Shown in pieces: positions 9,667-18,445 of a DNA stretch of 64,000 nucleotides. The notes below the pieces were generated by a model. The model ran no database searches and was not told where the DNA came from. It worked only from the letters and a program-made list of their open reading frames with translations. Numbering within the stretch: the first letter of the stretch is position 1; the number at the start of each line of letters is the position of its first letter. Position numbers and translations under genes: made by a program. The stretch is from Legionella cardiaca (GTDB taxonomy: Bacteria; Pseudomonadota; Gammaproteobacteria; Legionellales; Legionellaceae), in the NCBI RefSeq assembly GCF_029026145.1, contig NZ_CP119078.1, forward strand, positions 958,501-1,022,500, read 5' to 3'.

Positions 9667-10917
9667 TTAATCAAAGAAATAAAAAAAAAGTAAAAAAAGT
9701 GCAGCGGCTGACATAAGTAAAAAAGTAAGGAAGCCCCAAACGTTTGCCCATTTTTTATTGACAAATTTTCCCATAATTTTTTTACTGTTAGCGATATGTA
9801 AAATAATTAGAATCAATAGGGGGGCACTTATGCCGTATAAAATTGCAGTATATAAGAGCGCTTGTATAGGATTTATTCCTATTAAATTTATTCCTAACCC
9901 TATTAGAAGTGAAATAACGATAATGCTATAAAAATGCTTGGCTTTATAAAACGGATTATCCAAGCCTTCAGTCCAATTAAACGAGCTTGTTAGAATATAA
10001 GAAACAGAGCCTGACAACACTGGGATAGCAAGAGAGCCTGTGCCGATGACGCCTAATGCAAATAACAAATAAGATAATTTACCCACAAGCGGTTCCAAAG
10101 CACTTGCTGCCTGCTCAATCGTTTCAACCTGGTGAATTCCCTTAGGAAAAAGAATTGTTCCTGTTGTTAAAATAATAAAATACATTACCAGGTTAGAACT
10201 AAACATGCCAAAGACCACGTCTTTGCGCATAGTCTTGATCTCTTCTTTGTTGACTACTAAGTGTTTATTTTTAGCTTCCATTGTCGCTTGCCAAAAGAAA
10301 AGATAAGGCGAAATAGTCGTTCCTAAGATCGCAACTAATATATGCAAATATTCTTTATTAAATTGCACCGTGGGAATGAAGGTATGCTGTAAAACTTGCA
10401 ACCAATCTGGTCTTTTAATAAAGGGAATAATTAAATAAAGTAATAAAGATAAACATAAATATTTGAGTGCGGCTACTATTTTGTCATAGGGCAAAAAAAT
10501 AATAGCTATCATTAATATGGCTGTAAAAATAATTGAAAATAGGTAAGCAGGGATTGCTGGTAGGACAAGATTTGCTACAGCTCCCATACCGGCTATATCT
10601 GCTCCGATATTTAAAATAATCGCTGGTACACTCAATAACAATAATAAAATGAGAATGGGTGTGGGATAGTGTTTTTTTATATTGGCTGTTAAGCCAATGG
10701 AGGTGACCGTACCAATTCTTGCACACATTTCCTGAATTGAAATCATCAAGGGGAAAGTAATTAAAGCTGTCCATAAGGTCGCTAATCCAAACTGGGCTCC
10801 AGCTTGTGAGTAGGTTGCTATCCCTGACGGATCATCGTCACTGGCTCCTGTGATAATTCCTGGGCCTAATTTTTTGAAAAAATTAAGGAATTTTTGTTGT
10901 TTATTTTTTGTTTTCAT
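9667..10917 (-). CDS. Nramp-related divalent metal transporter
   Basis: A 416-residue, roughly 11-helix membrane protein of the Nramp superfamily. TM1 reads GASDDDPSGIATYSQAG (about 24-40), where canonical Nramp has DPGN. TM6 reads GTTISPYLFFWQ (about residues 203-214), where canonical transporters have MPH. The metal-coordinating Asn and Met are therefore replaced, as in Nramp-related proteins outside the MntH clade, some of which carry Mg2+. It probably sits in the inner membrane and imports a divalent cation; the substrate is not predictable. It lies 24 bp after topoisomerase IB and 23 bp before pncC, in the same operon. Confidence 0.8.
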   Translation of the reverse strand: MKTKNKQQKFLNFFKKLGPGIITGASDDDPSGIATYSQAGAQFGLATLWTALITFPLMISIQEMCARIGTVTSIGLTANIKKHYPTPILILLLLLSVPAIILNIGADIAGMGAVANLVLPAIPAYLFSIIFTAILMIAIIFLPYDKIVAALKYLCLSLLLYLIIPFIKRPDWLQVLQHTFIPTVQFNKEYLHILVAILGTTISPYLFFWQATMEAKNKHLVVNKEEIKTMRKDVVFGMFSSNLVMYFIILTTGTILFPKGIHQVETIEQAASALEPLVGKLSYLLFALGVIGTGSLAIPVLSGSVSYILTSSFNWTEGLDNPFYKAKHFYSIIVISLLIGLGINLIGINPIQALLYTAILYGISAPLLILIILHIANSKKIMGKFVNKKWANVWGFLTFLLMSAAALFLLFFYFFD

Positions 10918-10941
10918 ATTTCGATAGTACTAGAATTGATT

Positions 10942-12021
10942 TTATTTTTCTTTCTTTATAGTTATTTTTTTAGGTAATTTTTGTAACCAGTAAAGGAGCA
11001 GTCCATCTTCATCTAAAGAAAAAATGCGACTTTGATTTCTGTTAGCCCACTGAGATAATTTACCTTGTTGCCACCAATTCAATATTTCCGGGTGTACATA
11101 GTTTTTTTGACAAATTTTAGGTGTATGTCCTAATAACTCGCTCACTTCGAGGAGAACCTCGTTTAATCGTTGTATAGTAGGTTTTTCTTTCAGGGCAAAA
11201 TTTATTAAGCGAGAAAACGTTTCGCGACAAGCAAACCAGGTTCTAAAATCTTTTGCTGTAAATGGTTGTTTAGTTAATTTTTGCAAATAGCCATTAATTT
11301 CCTGTGATGTCACAATATTCAGATTGTTATTGGTGTCACGATATTTAAATACTTCATAGCCGGGAATTTCTTCACATTTTTTTAGTACCTTAATAATTTT
11401 TTTATCCTTCAAGTCAATGTGCCAAATTTTGGAGTTTTTACCTTCAAATTCCAGCGAGATTTTATTCTTATCGATAGATAAATGTTTTTTGCGAAGCGTA
11501 GTTAAGCCATACGATTTATTTTCCTTAGCATAAATAAGGTTTCCAATTCTTATGCAGGATTTATCGAGTAGAAAAATAATTGCACAAATTATTTGTTCTT
11601 TGGAAAGATTTGCAGGTTTACTTAAATGTTCATTAACATGTTCACGAATTTTTGGAATTGCCTTTCCAAAAGCTACCATCATATGAAATTTTTGTTGTTG
11701 GCGAATTTTCTGCCAAAGAGGATGATAGCGATATTGCTTTCTGTTTTTATCATCACGCGCAGTGACTTGTATATGACCATTGGAAAAAGGACAAATCCAG
11801 ACATCATGGTAAGCGGGAGGGATTGCTAATTTTTGTATTCGTTGTAGCTCGTTAGCATCGGTAATAAGTTTCCCTGTCGGATAGTAATAATTAAACCCCT
11901 TTTTTGTTTTCTTGCGTGAAATACCGGGTAGTGTATCGTTCACATAGCGTAACGATGCATCTTTTGCTATTTTTTCACATTCTTCAGTTGAATATAGGGA
12001 GATATCCATAAAGCATCCCAT
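10942..12021 (-). CDS. DNA topoisomerase IB (eukaryote/poxvirus-like)
   Basis: This 359-residue type IB topoisomerase relaxes supercoils through a 3'-phosphotyrosyl intermediate. Visible signatures are the N-terminal GFNYYYPTGKLI segment, the catalytic-core RIGN (about 173-176), FTAKDFRTWFA with its catalytic Arg, and the nucleophile Tyr308 in KNYVHPE. Length matches bacterial TopIB. It is the sixth gene of the putative operon, 16 bp after the SDR-DoxX gene. Bacterial TopIB is an accessory enzyme, often found beside stress genes. M5 (MDISLYS) is a plausible alternative start. Confidence 0.9.
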   Translation of the reverse strand: MGCFMDISLYSTEECEKIAKDASLRYVNDTLPGISRKKTKKGFNYYYPTGKLITDANELQRIQKLAIPPAYHDVWICPFSNGHIQVTARDDKNRKQYRYHPLWQKIRQQQKFHMMVAFGKAIPKIREHVNEHLSKPANLSKEQIICAIIFLLDKSCIRIGNLIYAKENKSYGLTTLRKKHLSIDKNKISLEFEGKNSKIWHIDLKDKKIIKVLKKCEEIPGYEVFKYRDTNNNLNIVTSQEINGYLQKLTKQPFTAKDFRTWFACRETFSRLINFALKEKPTIQRLNEVLLEVSELLGHTPKICQKNYVHPEILNWWQQGKLSQWANRNQSRIFSLDEDGLLLYWLQKLPKKITIKKEK

Positions 12022-12037
12022 AATTAAAGTTTATTAA

Positions 12038-13336
12038 TCAATTGTCCGCCGGCTCTATCATGTACAACATTAAAATTGCAACGAGTATGGGAATATTTTT
12101 AACAATAGGTCCGAATGGATCTAACCAAAAATAGGGAAGTTTCACAGAAATAATCAGGGTGTAAATAAATATAATAATTATTTGAATAATATAGATAATT
12201 TTAGCTTTATAGTTAACGAGCAATGCTATGCCTATGACTGCATCCAGTAGCGATGCGCTGTACAGAAAAAAAGGATGCCAAAAAGTGGGTATGCCTACAT
12301 CTTTTAATAATAAATAGGAAGATGCGGGGGGGTAGAGTATTGCACTTGTAAATGCAGTAAATAACCACATGAAGGCAAGGCTGAGCCTAAGTAGAGGACG
12401 CATAAAAAATAATCGGGCATACCAATAATCTTGTATTTTTCCAGGTTGATTGTTTATTCCTTCCTGAAAGCCTTTAATTTTAAAACCAACTTTTTCTTGG
12501 AATAGACGTGTCTCCTTTTCGGTGGCCGTGTTACCTTGCTTTAGCATGGTAATTGCTGCTGTTTGCACTGTGGAGTAAGCAAAAAAATTACCGAGCCAGG
12601 CAACGAGTCGGATAAAAAAAGAAGGAATATAAATAAACAGAGTTTTCTTAAGCCCTAACCATTGCCGCAGAATTCCAATCATATTTTTTAAAGTAATTTT
12701 TTCGGGTGAGACGGCAGCTAAAGTTATATTATCTTTGCAATCTGTGTCCACAAAGCGTTTGATTGCCTGCGTCAGATCCTCAATAGAAATAGGCTGGAAT
12801 TGTTGTTTACCATGCCCGGGAAGAGGGATGAGTGGTAGGGCGGCAAGCCCCCTGATTAAAGCCATCCCGCCGCGAGCATTAGCACCATAAATAAAAGATG
12901 GCTTTATTATTACATGCGCAATTTTCAACAATGCTAATTGTTTTTCTGCGGCGATTTTACTTCTGGCATAGTCCGTATCATAGCGCTCGATGCCTAAAGC
13001 AGAAAGATGAATAATTTTTTTTACATGACATTGTTCTGCCGCAGCAAATAATGCTTTTGGGGTTTCATAGTGTAATTTCCATAGGATGTCTTTTTTATAA
13101 TGATAAAAAATACCAACGCAATTAATTAGAATATCAATGCCTTGAAGCCGAGGAATCCAGGTTTGAATGTCTGTATCCTTTTCAAAATTACAATAAATAA
13201 TATTGGCTTTGGGGAAGCGATTTTTTAGAGTATTAATATCGCGAGCGCCGCAGCTGATGTCATAGTTTGCCTGAGTAAGTAAGGTGGCAATTGCAGAACC
13301 GACAAAGCCTGTAGCACCCAAAATTAGAATTCTCAT
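12038..13336 (-). CDS. SDR-family NAD(P)-binding protein with C-terminal DoxX-like membrane domain
   Basis: The first 290 or so residues of this 432-residue protein form an atypical short-chain dehydrogenase. It has the nucleotide-binding GATGFVG motif (7-13) and an HLSALGIERYDTDYARSK active-site region with a YxxxK-like arrangement, resembling the NDUFA9-like branch. The C-terminal 130 residues hold about four hydrophobic helices of DoxX type. The fusion suggests a membrane-tethered oxidoreductase; its substrate is unknown. The ATG overlaps the stop of the preceding gene as TAATG at 13336, which implies translational coupling. The topoisomerase IB gene follows after 16 bp. Confidence 0.75.
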   Translation of the reverse strand: MRILILGATGFVGSAIATLLTQANYDISCGARDINTLKNRFPKANIIYCNFEKDTDIQTWIPRLQGIDILINCVGIFYHYKKDILWKLHYETPKALFAAAEQCHVKKIIHLSALGIERYDTDYARSKIAAEKQLALLKIAHVIIKPSFIYGANARGGMALIRGLAALPLIPLPGHGKQQFQPISIEDLTQAIKRFVDTDCKDNITLAAVSPEKITLKNMIGILRQWLGLKKTLFIYIPSFFIRLVAWLGNFFAYSTVQTAAITMLKQGNTATEKETRLFQEKVGFKIKGFQEGINNQPGKIQDYWYARLFFMRPLLRLSLAFMWLFTAFTSAILYPPASSYLLLKDVGIPTFWHPFFLYSASLLDAVIGIALLVNYKAKIIYIIQIIIIFIYTLIISVKLPYFWLDPFGPIVKNIPILVAILMLYMIEPADN

Positions 13337-13926
13337 TATAAGGACTCGTTGTTTTTAATCGTCTTATAACCAATAAAACCACCTAGACAACTCGCCAGCG
13401 CACCTAAGAAAAATAAAATAAATGTTAGCATGGCGTTTAAGGTTAGTACTTTCTTCGTTGTTTCAATGTTAATACTTAGTGGCGAATTTTTTGTAATATC
13501 AGCTACAGTTTCTGTTAACATAGGAGCATTATTAGTAATTTTGATAGCAACTAAATTAGCTGTAAAGTTAGAATGAAAAGCTAAAAATTGAATAAAATTG
13601 GTTAATAGCACCACAGTTAAAATAAGAAGTAAGGACCAAGCCAAAAATCCATAAAGTATGCCCCACATTTTTTTGAGAGGTTGTGGCGGCGTTAACTTTC
13701 CAGCAACCCACCCTGTAAAAAACATCGAGATAATTGACGAAATACAAAAGCAAAAATATCCTGCCAAAGAAAAGGTTGTTTTTCCTTGTATATCAATAGA
13801 AAAACTTGATATTCCTAATGCTAAGGACAATAAATTGAAAAGAAAATTTAACCCTATTCCAATAATTGCAGCTGAAACGACTGCAGTCCATGAAAGATAT
13901 TTGCACTCTTTAGTTTGATTGTTCAT
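13336..13926 (-). CDS. Conserved inner-membrane protein, operon member
   Basis: A protein of about 196 residues starting MNNQTKECKYLSW, with four predicted membrane helices and a GWVAGKL glycine motif between helices 2 and 3. I do not recognise a function; it resembles small PhnA-like membrane proteins annotated only as hypothetical. Two in-frame ATGs lie further upstream (13938 and 13971). I prefer 13926 because it lies just after the stop of the upstream gene (13928-13930), but no start has a clear ribosome site. Its stop overlaps the start of the SDR-DoxX gene. Confidence 0.6.
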   Translation of the reverse strand: MNNQTKECKYLSWTAVVSAAIIGIGLNFLFNLLSLALGISSFSIDIQGKTTFSLAGYFCFCISSIISMFFTGWVAGKLTPPQPLKKMWGILYGFLAWSLLLILTVVLLTNFIQFLAFHSNFTANLVAIKITNNAPMLTETVADITKNSPLSINIETTKKVLTLNAMLTFILFFLGALASCLGGFIGYKTIKNNESL

Positions 13927-13927
13927 T

Positions 13928-14272
13928 TTAAATGGCATAATGATTATAGACAAACCAGAGAAGAAGGACAAAACCTAAAATGGCAAGAGAGCCATGTCCT
14001 ATCGCTAAAAATTTAGGAATCTTTTTTCCGATAATATCCCAGAAAAACATTAAAAAGCCTCCTGCAGCTGCAAGAATAAAAATAATTAGACTGGCTAAGG
14101 GCGATTGATAAAGAAAAGAATAAATTATTAGTAGAATAATTCCACAGGCAGCAATAGAGCCATGAATAATAGCCACGCCTTTTGGGGTATTTTTTTCAGT
14201 TAGAATATAACTTAATAAATAAAGTCCCAAAATGGCTGCTAGCGCAAAAAAAAGCAGGGCTCCTAGTAACAT
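13928..14272 (-). CDS. Small four-helix membrane protein
   Basis: This 114-residue, very hydrophobic protein has four predicted transmembrane helices. Two halves each contain a similar IxHGSxA motif (IIHGSIAACG and IGHGSLAILG), which suggests an internal duplication. The paired histidines at equivalent positions might bind a cofactor or metal; this is speculation. It lies 15 bp after the FAD-Rieske gene and overlaps or abuts the next membrane protein gene, so it is inside the operon. No function is recognised. Confidence 0.65.
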   Translation of the reverse strand: MLLGALLFFALAAILGLYLLSYILTEKNTPKGVAIIHGSIAACGIILLIIYSFLYQSPLASLIIFILAAAGGFLMFFWDIIGKKIPKFLAIGHGSLAILGFVLLLWFVYNHYAI

Positions 14273-14287
14273 TTTAAACTCTCCCTA

Positions 14288-15790
14288 TTAGGTAATTTTC
14301 TTTTTTTCCAAATTTTTTGTTGCCGGTCCTTCAAGAACTTCACCGGTAGGTGCGAAGCGGCTACCATGACATGGGCAGTCCCAGGTTTGTTCGGCGTTAT
14401 TCCAATTAACAATACATTTCATATGTGTACATACTGCTGATACGAGATGCAATTGATTTGAACTGTCACGTGAAATCGCACATTTTTCACGGTTAATTTC
14501 AACAATTCGCCCTTCGCCAACCTGCAAATTTTCAAAATTATTAGTAGCACTTAAAGGTAAGTCTTTTGCATATTGAGCTAAAACATTAAGATTTTCTTTC
14601 GCTACAAAACCTAGTGAAGAACCAAGAGAAGAGCGGTTGGCATTATAAATTTCAGCGAAAGTATTTGATTTCTGCAAAATCATGTCTGAGACAAGTATTC
14701 CTGCTAACGTACCATAAACTAATCCATCGGCGAAATAACCTGTGGCCATGTAAATATTTTTTGTGGTGTGATTAGCGAGGCCGATATAAGGTATTTTATC
14801 GGCAGAATGATAATGTTGAGCTGACCAATTAACGACGATTTCGGATATTGAAAAATATTCTCGTAAAAAATTTTCCAATTCAGAGAAATGTTGTTGCATA
14901 TTATTGCCTTGGCCTGTTTTATGATGCCTTCCAGCTATCATCAGCGTATCAGGCTGTGCCTTACTGATTGCATGAGTACATAACACATAAGGGGGGTTAT
15001 CAAATTTCCAAAAATGACCTTCAGGATAATCATTTTCTTTTAAATGTACCGCTACAACATAGCTTCGATAGGGTGCTGTAAACATTTGTGTGGTATTGAT
15101 CCCAAAGGGAGTATGAGTGGCCATAAAAACATGTTTGGCTGTAATGTGTCCATCATTTGTAAGAACATGGCAAACATTATTTTCGGTGATGGCAGTTACT
15201 CTGGTATCTTCATAAATAAGACAGCCTCGTTTCATTAATTCAGTAGCCATCGAAATAACATATTGAAGAGGGTTAAAGCGTGCTTGATTGTTCATAACAG
15301 CGGCTTTTTTAAATTTAAAATCAAAGGGCAAGCTAAATATTTCTTCAATATCGATATTCATTTGCTTCAATGTTTCAATCTCTTGATGGAGTAATGTTTC
15401 ATTTTCTAAACTATAGGCATACCAGGGACGACGTTTAAATTGGCAGTTAATGTTGTAACTATTAACGTTTGTTTCGATATAATCAATGGCAAGTTGCCGT
15501 GACAGGGCGATATCCTTGGCTTTTTCAATCCCAAAATTAGAAGCGAGCGTTTGATAAAGAGGTTGGATTTCAAGATAAAGATTACCTGTAGACATGCTGG
15601 TGGTAACACCACCAACTTTACTTGCTTCTACAATAGCAACTTTTTTCCCTGCTTTAAGCAGATTGATAGCTGCGGTAATACCAGTAATACCTCCGCCTAT
15701 TATGGCAACATCAACTTCGATATTCTCTTTAAGAGATGGGTAACTGGTAGCCGAAGAACTAATTTTTTGCCATATAGAGTGTCCTTCCAT
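14288..15790 (-). CDS. FAD-dependent oxidoreductase with C-terminal Rieske [2Fe-2S] domain
   Basis: This 500-residue protein has two domains. The N-terminal DAO-type FAD domain shows DVAIIGGGITGITAA (about 27-41). The C-terminal Rieske domain (about 410-500) has both cluster motifs, CTHMKC and CPCHGSRF, so all four Cys/His ligands are present. Such fusions are soluble oxidoreductases of unknown substrate, often found in stress-gene clusters. The Rieske centre would pass electrons to or from the flavin. It is the second gene of the putative operon, 47 bp after the DUF3309 gene. Confidence 0.88.
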   Translation of the reverse strand: MEGHSIWQKISSSATSYPSLKENIEVDVAIIGGGITGITAAINLLKAGKKVAIVEASKVGGVTTSMSTGNLYLEIQPLYQTLASNFGIEKAKDIALSRQLAIDYIETNVNSYNINCQFKRRPWYAYSLENETLLHQEIETLKQMNIDIEEIFSLPFDFKFKKAAVMNNQARFNPLQYVISMATELMKRGCLIYEDTRVTAITENNVCHVLTNDGHITAKHVFMATHTPFGINTTQMFTAPYRSYVVAVHLKENDYPEGHFWKFDNPPYVLCTHAISKAQPDTLMIAGRHHKTGQGNNMQQHFSELENFLREYFSISEIVVNWSAQHYHSADKIPYIGLANHTTKNIYMATGYFADGLVYGTLAGILVSDMILQKSNTFAEIYNANRSSLGSSLGFVAKENLNVLAQYAKDLPLSATNNFENLQVGEGRIVEINREKCAISRDSSNQLHLVSAVCTHMKCIVNWNNAEQTWDCPCHGSRFAPTGEVLEGPATKNLEKKKIT

Positions 15791-15837
15791 GGGCTAATTT
15801 CCTTTTAGACAACACAAAAAGCTATTCTAAGAACAGG

Positions 15838-15993
15838 TTATAAACCTCCCCTTGTGAGTAACATAATAATTAAAATGATTAAAATTAGTCCTACTATTCC
15901 ACTAGGATAATATCCCCATCCGCTACTGTAGGGCCAAGTAGGTAAGACTGCCAATAAAATGATAATTAACAATATTAGTCCAAGTAAGCTCAT
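15838..15993 (-). CDS. DUF3309 family small membrane protein
   Basis: A 51-residue hydrophobic protein with the characteristic core LPTWPYSSGWGYYPSG flanked by two hydrophobic segments, the hallmark of DUF3309. Function is unknown; family members are often near stress or desiccation genes. The start at 15993 is chosen because AAAGGA sits 8 bases upstream. A longer frame to 16041 lacks such a site and would add 16 residues. It is the first gene of the putative eight-gene operon, about 70 bp downstream of a sigma-S-like -10 element. Confidence 0.8.
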   Translation of the reverse strand: MSLLGLILLIIILLAVLPTWPYSSGWGYYPSGIVGLILIILIIMLLTRGGL

Positions 15994-16060
15994 GATAAAT
16001 CCTTTTAAAAAGAGTAAAAATATCGAGTCTTTTTTATTCATTTTTTATGAGGCTCTACTT

Positions 16061-16071
16061 CTAAGTATGGC
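16061..16071 (-). promoter_or_regulatory. Sigma-S-like -10 element for the DUF3309 operon
   Basis: On the minus strand this reads GCCATACTTAG, one mismatch from the RpoS-type extended -10 consensus KCTAYACTTA. It lies about 70 bp upstream of the DUF3309 start. Confidence 0.45.
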
Positions 16072-16120
16072 ATAAATTCAAAGAATTCGTTTTATGAGGA
16101 CAGTGTGTAAATGGCAGGCC

Positions 16121-16130
16121 GCTATACTTA
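16121..16130 (+). promoter_or_regulatory. Sigma-S-type extended -10 for the zinc alcohol dehydrogenase
   Basis: GCTATACTTA is an exact match to the RpoS-type extended -10 consensus KCTAYACTTA and lies 78 bp upstream of the alcohol dehydrogenase ATG. No strong -35 is needed for such promoters. The pairing with a similar element on the other strand suggests co-regulation of both units. Confidence 0.55.
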
Positions 16131-16207
16131 AAATATGATTTGTTAAAAATAAATGCATGTTTTTAAGATATATTGAATAGATTTTTTTTGTAAAACAAGG
16201 AGGTTAT

Positions 16208-17416
16208 ATGCAAGCCCTTGTATTTCGCGGTATTGGAAATATCCGCCTGGAAGAGGTAGATAAACCTCAAATTCAACAAGATTATGATGCAATTGTGAAA
16301 GTAGTTACCAGCGCAATTTGTGGCACGGATTTGCACTTTATCAGAGGAACGATGGGACCTATGAACCCTAATACAATATTGGGTCACGAGGCAGTAGGCA
16401 TTGTGGAAAAGGTTGGTCGGGGCGTAAAAAATTTTAAAGCCGGCGATCGAGTCATTGTACCTTCTACTGTTGCATGTGGTTACTGCGAAATGTGTCATCA
16501 AGGATTTTACTCCCAATGCAATAAAGCAAACCCTAATGGACCCGATGCGGGCACTGCTTTTTTTGGCGGACCTAGTTCAACAGGGCCACTCCAGGGTTGT
16601 CAGGCTGAATACGTGCGTGTTCCTTTTGCTAATCATAATTTAGTGACCATCCCTGAAAATGTTTCAGATTCTCAAGCGATTTTATTATCTGATATTTTTC
16701 CCACAGCCTATTTTTCTGCGGATATAGCTCAGGTAAAGACAGGTAATGTGATAGTTGTTCTTGGCTGCGGTCCCGTAGGGCAATTTGTCATTGCCAGCTG
16801 TAAATTATTGGGTGTAACAAGAATTATTGCAATTGATACTGTTCCTTCACGACTGGAAATGGCTCGAAAACAAGGTGCCGAGTGCATTGATTTTAACAAA
16901 GAAAGTCCCTTAACAGTCATCAAAGATTTAACAAATGGTGCTTTAGCAGATGTCGTCATTGATGCCGTAGGAATAGATGCTTATGCGCCCCATAAGGGGC
17001 CTGGCGAAGAAGAAGCCTCTAGAAGAAAAAATGAATTTCAAGAAGAAGTTGTTAAACTTGTGCCAGCTATTAAAAACGATGGACAAAATTGGATTCCAGG
17101 AAACGCACCAAGTTATTCATTACGAGAAGGTGTCGAATTAGCGAAGAAATGCGGAACAATTTCTATTATAGGTGTTTATCCACCTACATTTATGATTTAC
17201 CCCATAGGAAAAGCAATGAATAAAAATTTAAAGATAGTTATGGGTAATTGTCCACATCGTGCTTATATTCCAAAGCTTTTAACAATGGTGCAGGCAGGTT
17301 TAATTGATCCCTGTGAAATTTTAACCCAACAAGAACCTTTACAAAATATTGTTGAAGCATATAAAAATTTTGACCTTCGTACGGAAGGTTGGGTTAAAGT
17401 CGCTTTGCAAACATGA
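16208..17416 (+). CDS. Zinc-dependent alcohol dehydrogenase (MDR family)
   Basis: This 402-residue medium-chain dehydrogenase resembles the glutathione-independent formaldehyde dehydrogenase-like subgroup. Catalytic zinc ligands appear in CGTDLH (about 38-43) and GHE (about 60-62). The structural zinc lobe reads CGYCEMCHQGFYSQC (about 93-107), and the Rossmann motif is GCGPVG (about 190-195). It would oxidise an alcohol or aldehyde with NAD(P). A near-perfect AAGGAGG ribosome site precedes the ATG. It is divergent from the FAD-Rieske/topoisomerase operon and shares its sigma-S-like promoter region. Confidence 0.85.
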   Translation: MQALVFRGIGNIRLEEVDKPQIQQDYDAIVKVVTSAICGTDLHFIRGTMGPMNPNTILGHEAVGIVEKVGRGVKNFKAGDRVIVPSTVACGYCEMCHQGFYSQCNKANPNGPDAGTAFFGGPSSTGPLQGCQAEYVRVPFANHNLVTIPENVSDSQAILLSDIFPTAYFSADIAQVKTGNVIVVLGCGPVGQFVIASCKLLGVTRIIAIDTVPSRLEMARKQGAECIDFNKESPLTVIKDLTNGALADVVIDAVGIDAYAPHKGPGEEEASRRKNEFQEEVVKLVPAIKNDGQNWIPGNAPSYSLREGVELAKKCGTISIIGVYPPTFMIYPIGKAMNKNLKIVMGNCPHRAYIPKLLTMVQAGLIDPCEILTQQEPLQNIVEAYKNFDLRTEGWVKVALQT

Positions 17417-17423
17417 AAGTTGA

Positions 17424-18326
17424 TTAAATATGAGCTAAAGGTCCTGTTGTGTAATTAAGTAATATATTTTTTAATTGGCTTAATTGGATGGGATCTATTA
17501 TTCTCTTATATTTTTCAATAAGTTTTCTTATAAAAAGAATAATATCTTGATCAGAAAGCATCCATTTGATAAACCGATTGTGAATGAAAATGTCGCAAAT
17601 AGCTTCTAGTTGTTGCGGATTAAGCAGTATAAATTGATTGAGCTTTTTTACAATCCGGTGAATTTCAGAAAAAGTTTTAACTTGAGGAAGTTTTTTTAGT
17701 AAAAAATCAACTTGTAATTCCTCAATATTGTTCCCAGCCATTTCTATAGGGAAATGTTTTATTAGGAATGAGGACATACTTCTATATCCTAATATTTTAA
17801 AGGGGGTGAAAACATTTCTCTCCCACTCATCTTGTAGCTGCTCTTTAATGATAGAAGTATTTTTATAAAAATAATCTCCATGCGGTGAAATTAGATGTAA
17901 ATCACATTCAATATTTTCTAAAAGCATTTGCCAGTTTAATATTTCTCTCTTAGTCAAATGGTCTTCATGTTTTGAAAAAATTTTTAAAACATCTTTCTTT
18001 GTTAAATTAATAACATTAGAAGCTCGAAATATTTCCAATAAAATACTATCTATTTCTGCGATCGGTGTGTTTGAGTTTTTTTGATTTGAAATAAATTGTG
18101 AGAAGTTAGTGAATTTTTTATATCTAACCGTACAATTATTTTTGAAATTTTTGCATTTTAAAAATAAATTTCTTCTTTTACAGAGAAAATCAATAATTAC
18201 ATTTTCGGTTAAATGAAGCCTAATTTTTTTTTGCATTATTAAATGTTTAATTTTATTTAAGTAGTTAATTTCATTTGAGAAATAGTAAAAATTTACGAAG
18301 ATATCTGCGTCGATAAAAACATCCAT
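17424..18326 (-). CDS. PIN-like (DUF4935-type) putative RNase
   Basis: This 300-residue protein starts MDVFIDADIFVNF, a PIN-type first acidic strand, followed by LTENVIIDFLCKR. A second acidic strand appears as ECDLHLISPHGDYF, preceded by REILNWQMLLEN. This order matches PIN domains of the DUF4935 type, which are Mg2+-dependent nucleases or toxins. The C-terminal 120 residues are helical and unrecognised. No antitoxin-like partner is adjacent. It is convergent with the alcohol dehydrogenase, with a 7-bp gap. Lys/Asn/Ile-rich composition suggests horizontal origin. The call is tentative. Confidence 0.5.
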   Translation of the reverse strand: MDVFIDADIFVNFYYFSNEINYLNKIKHLIMQKKIRLHLTENVIIDFLCKRRNLFLKCKNFKNNCTVRYKKFTNFSQFISNQKNSNTPIAEIDSILLEIFRASNVINLTKKDVLKIFSKHEDHLTKREILNWQMLLENIECDLHLISPHGDYFYKNTSIIKEQLQDEWERNVFTPFKILGYRSMSSFLIKHFPIEMAGNNIEELQVDFLLKKLPQVKTFSEIHRIVKKLNQFILLNPQQLEAICDIFIHNRFIKWMLSDQDIILFIRKLIEKYKRIIDPIQLSQLKNILLNYTTGPLAHI

Positions 18327-18445
18327 GATTTAATTATCCTTCCATAAATAGGTGTGTTTAAAGCAGGATTATTTAAATTGAAGTCTTATTTAAACTATAG
18401 GAGTATAAAATGAGAGTTACAAATTAATAATAAAATATTAAAAGT

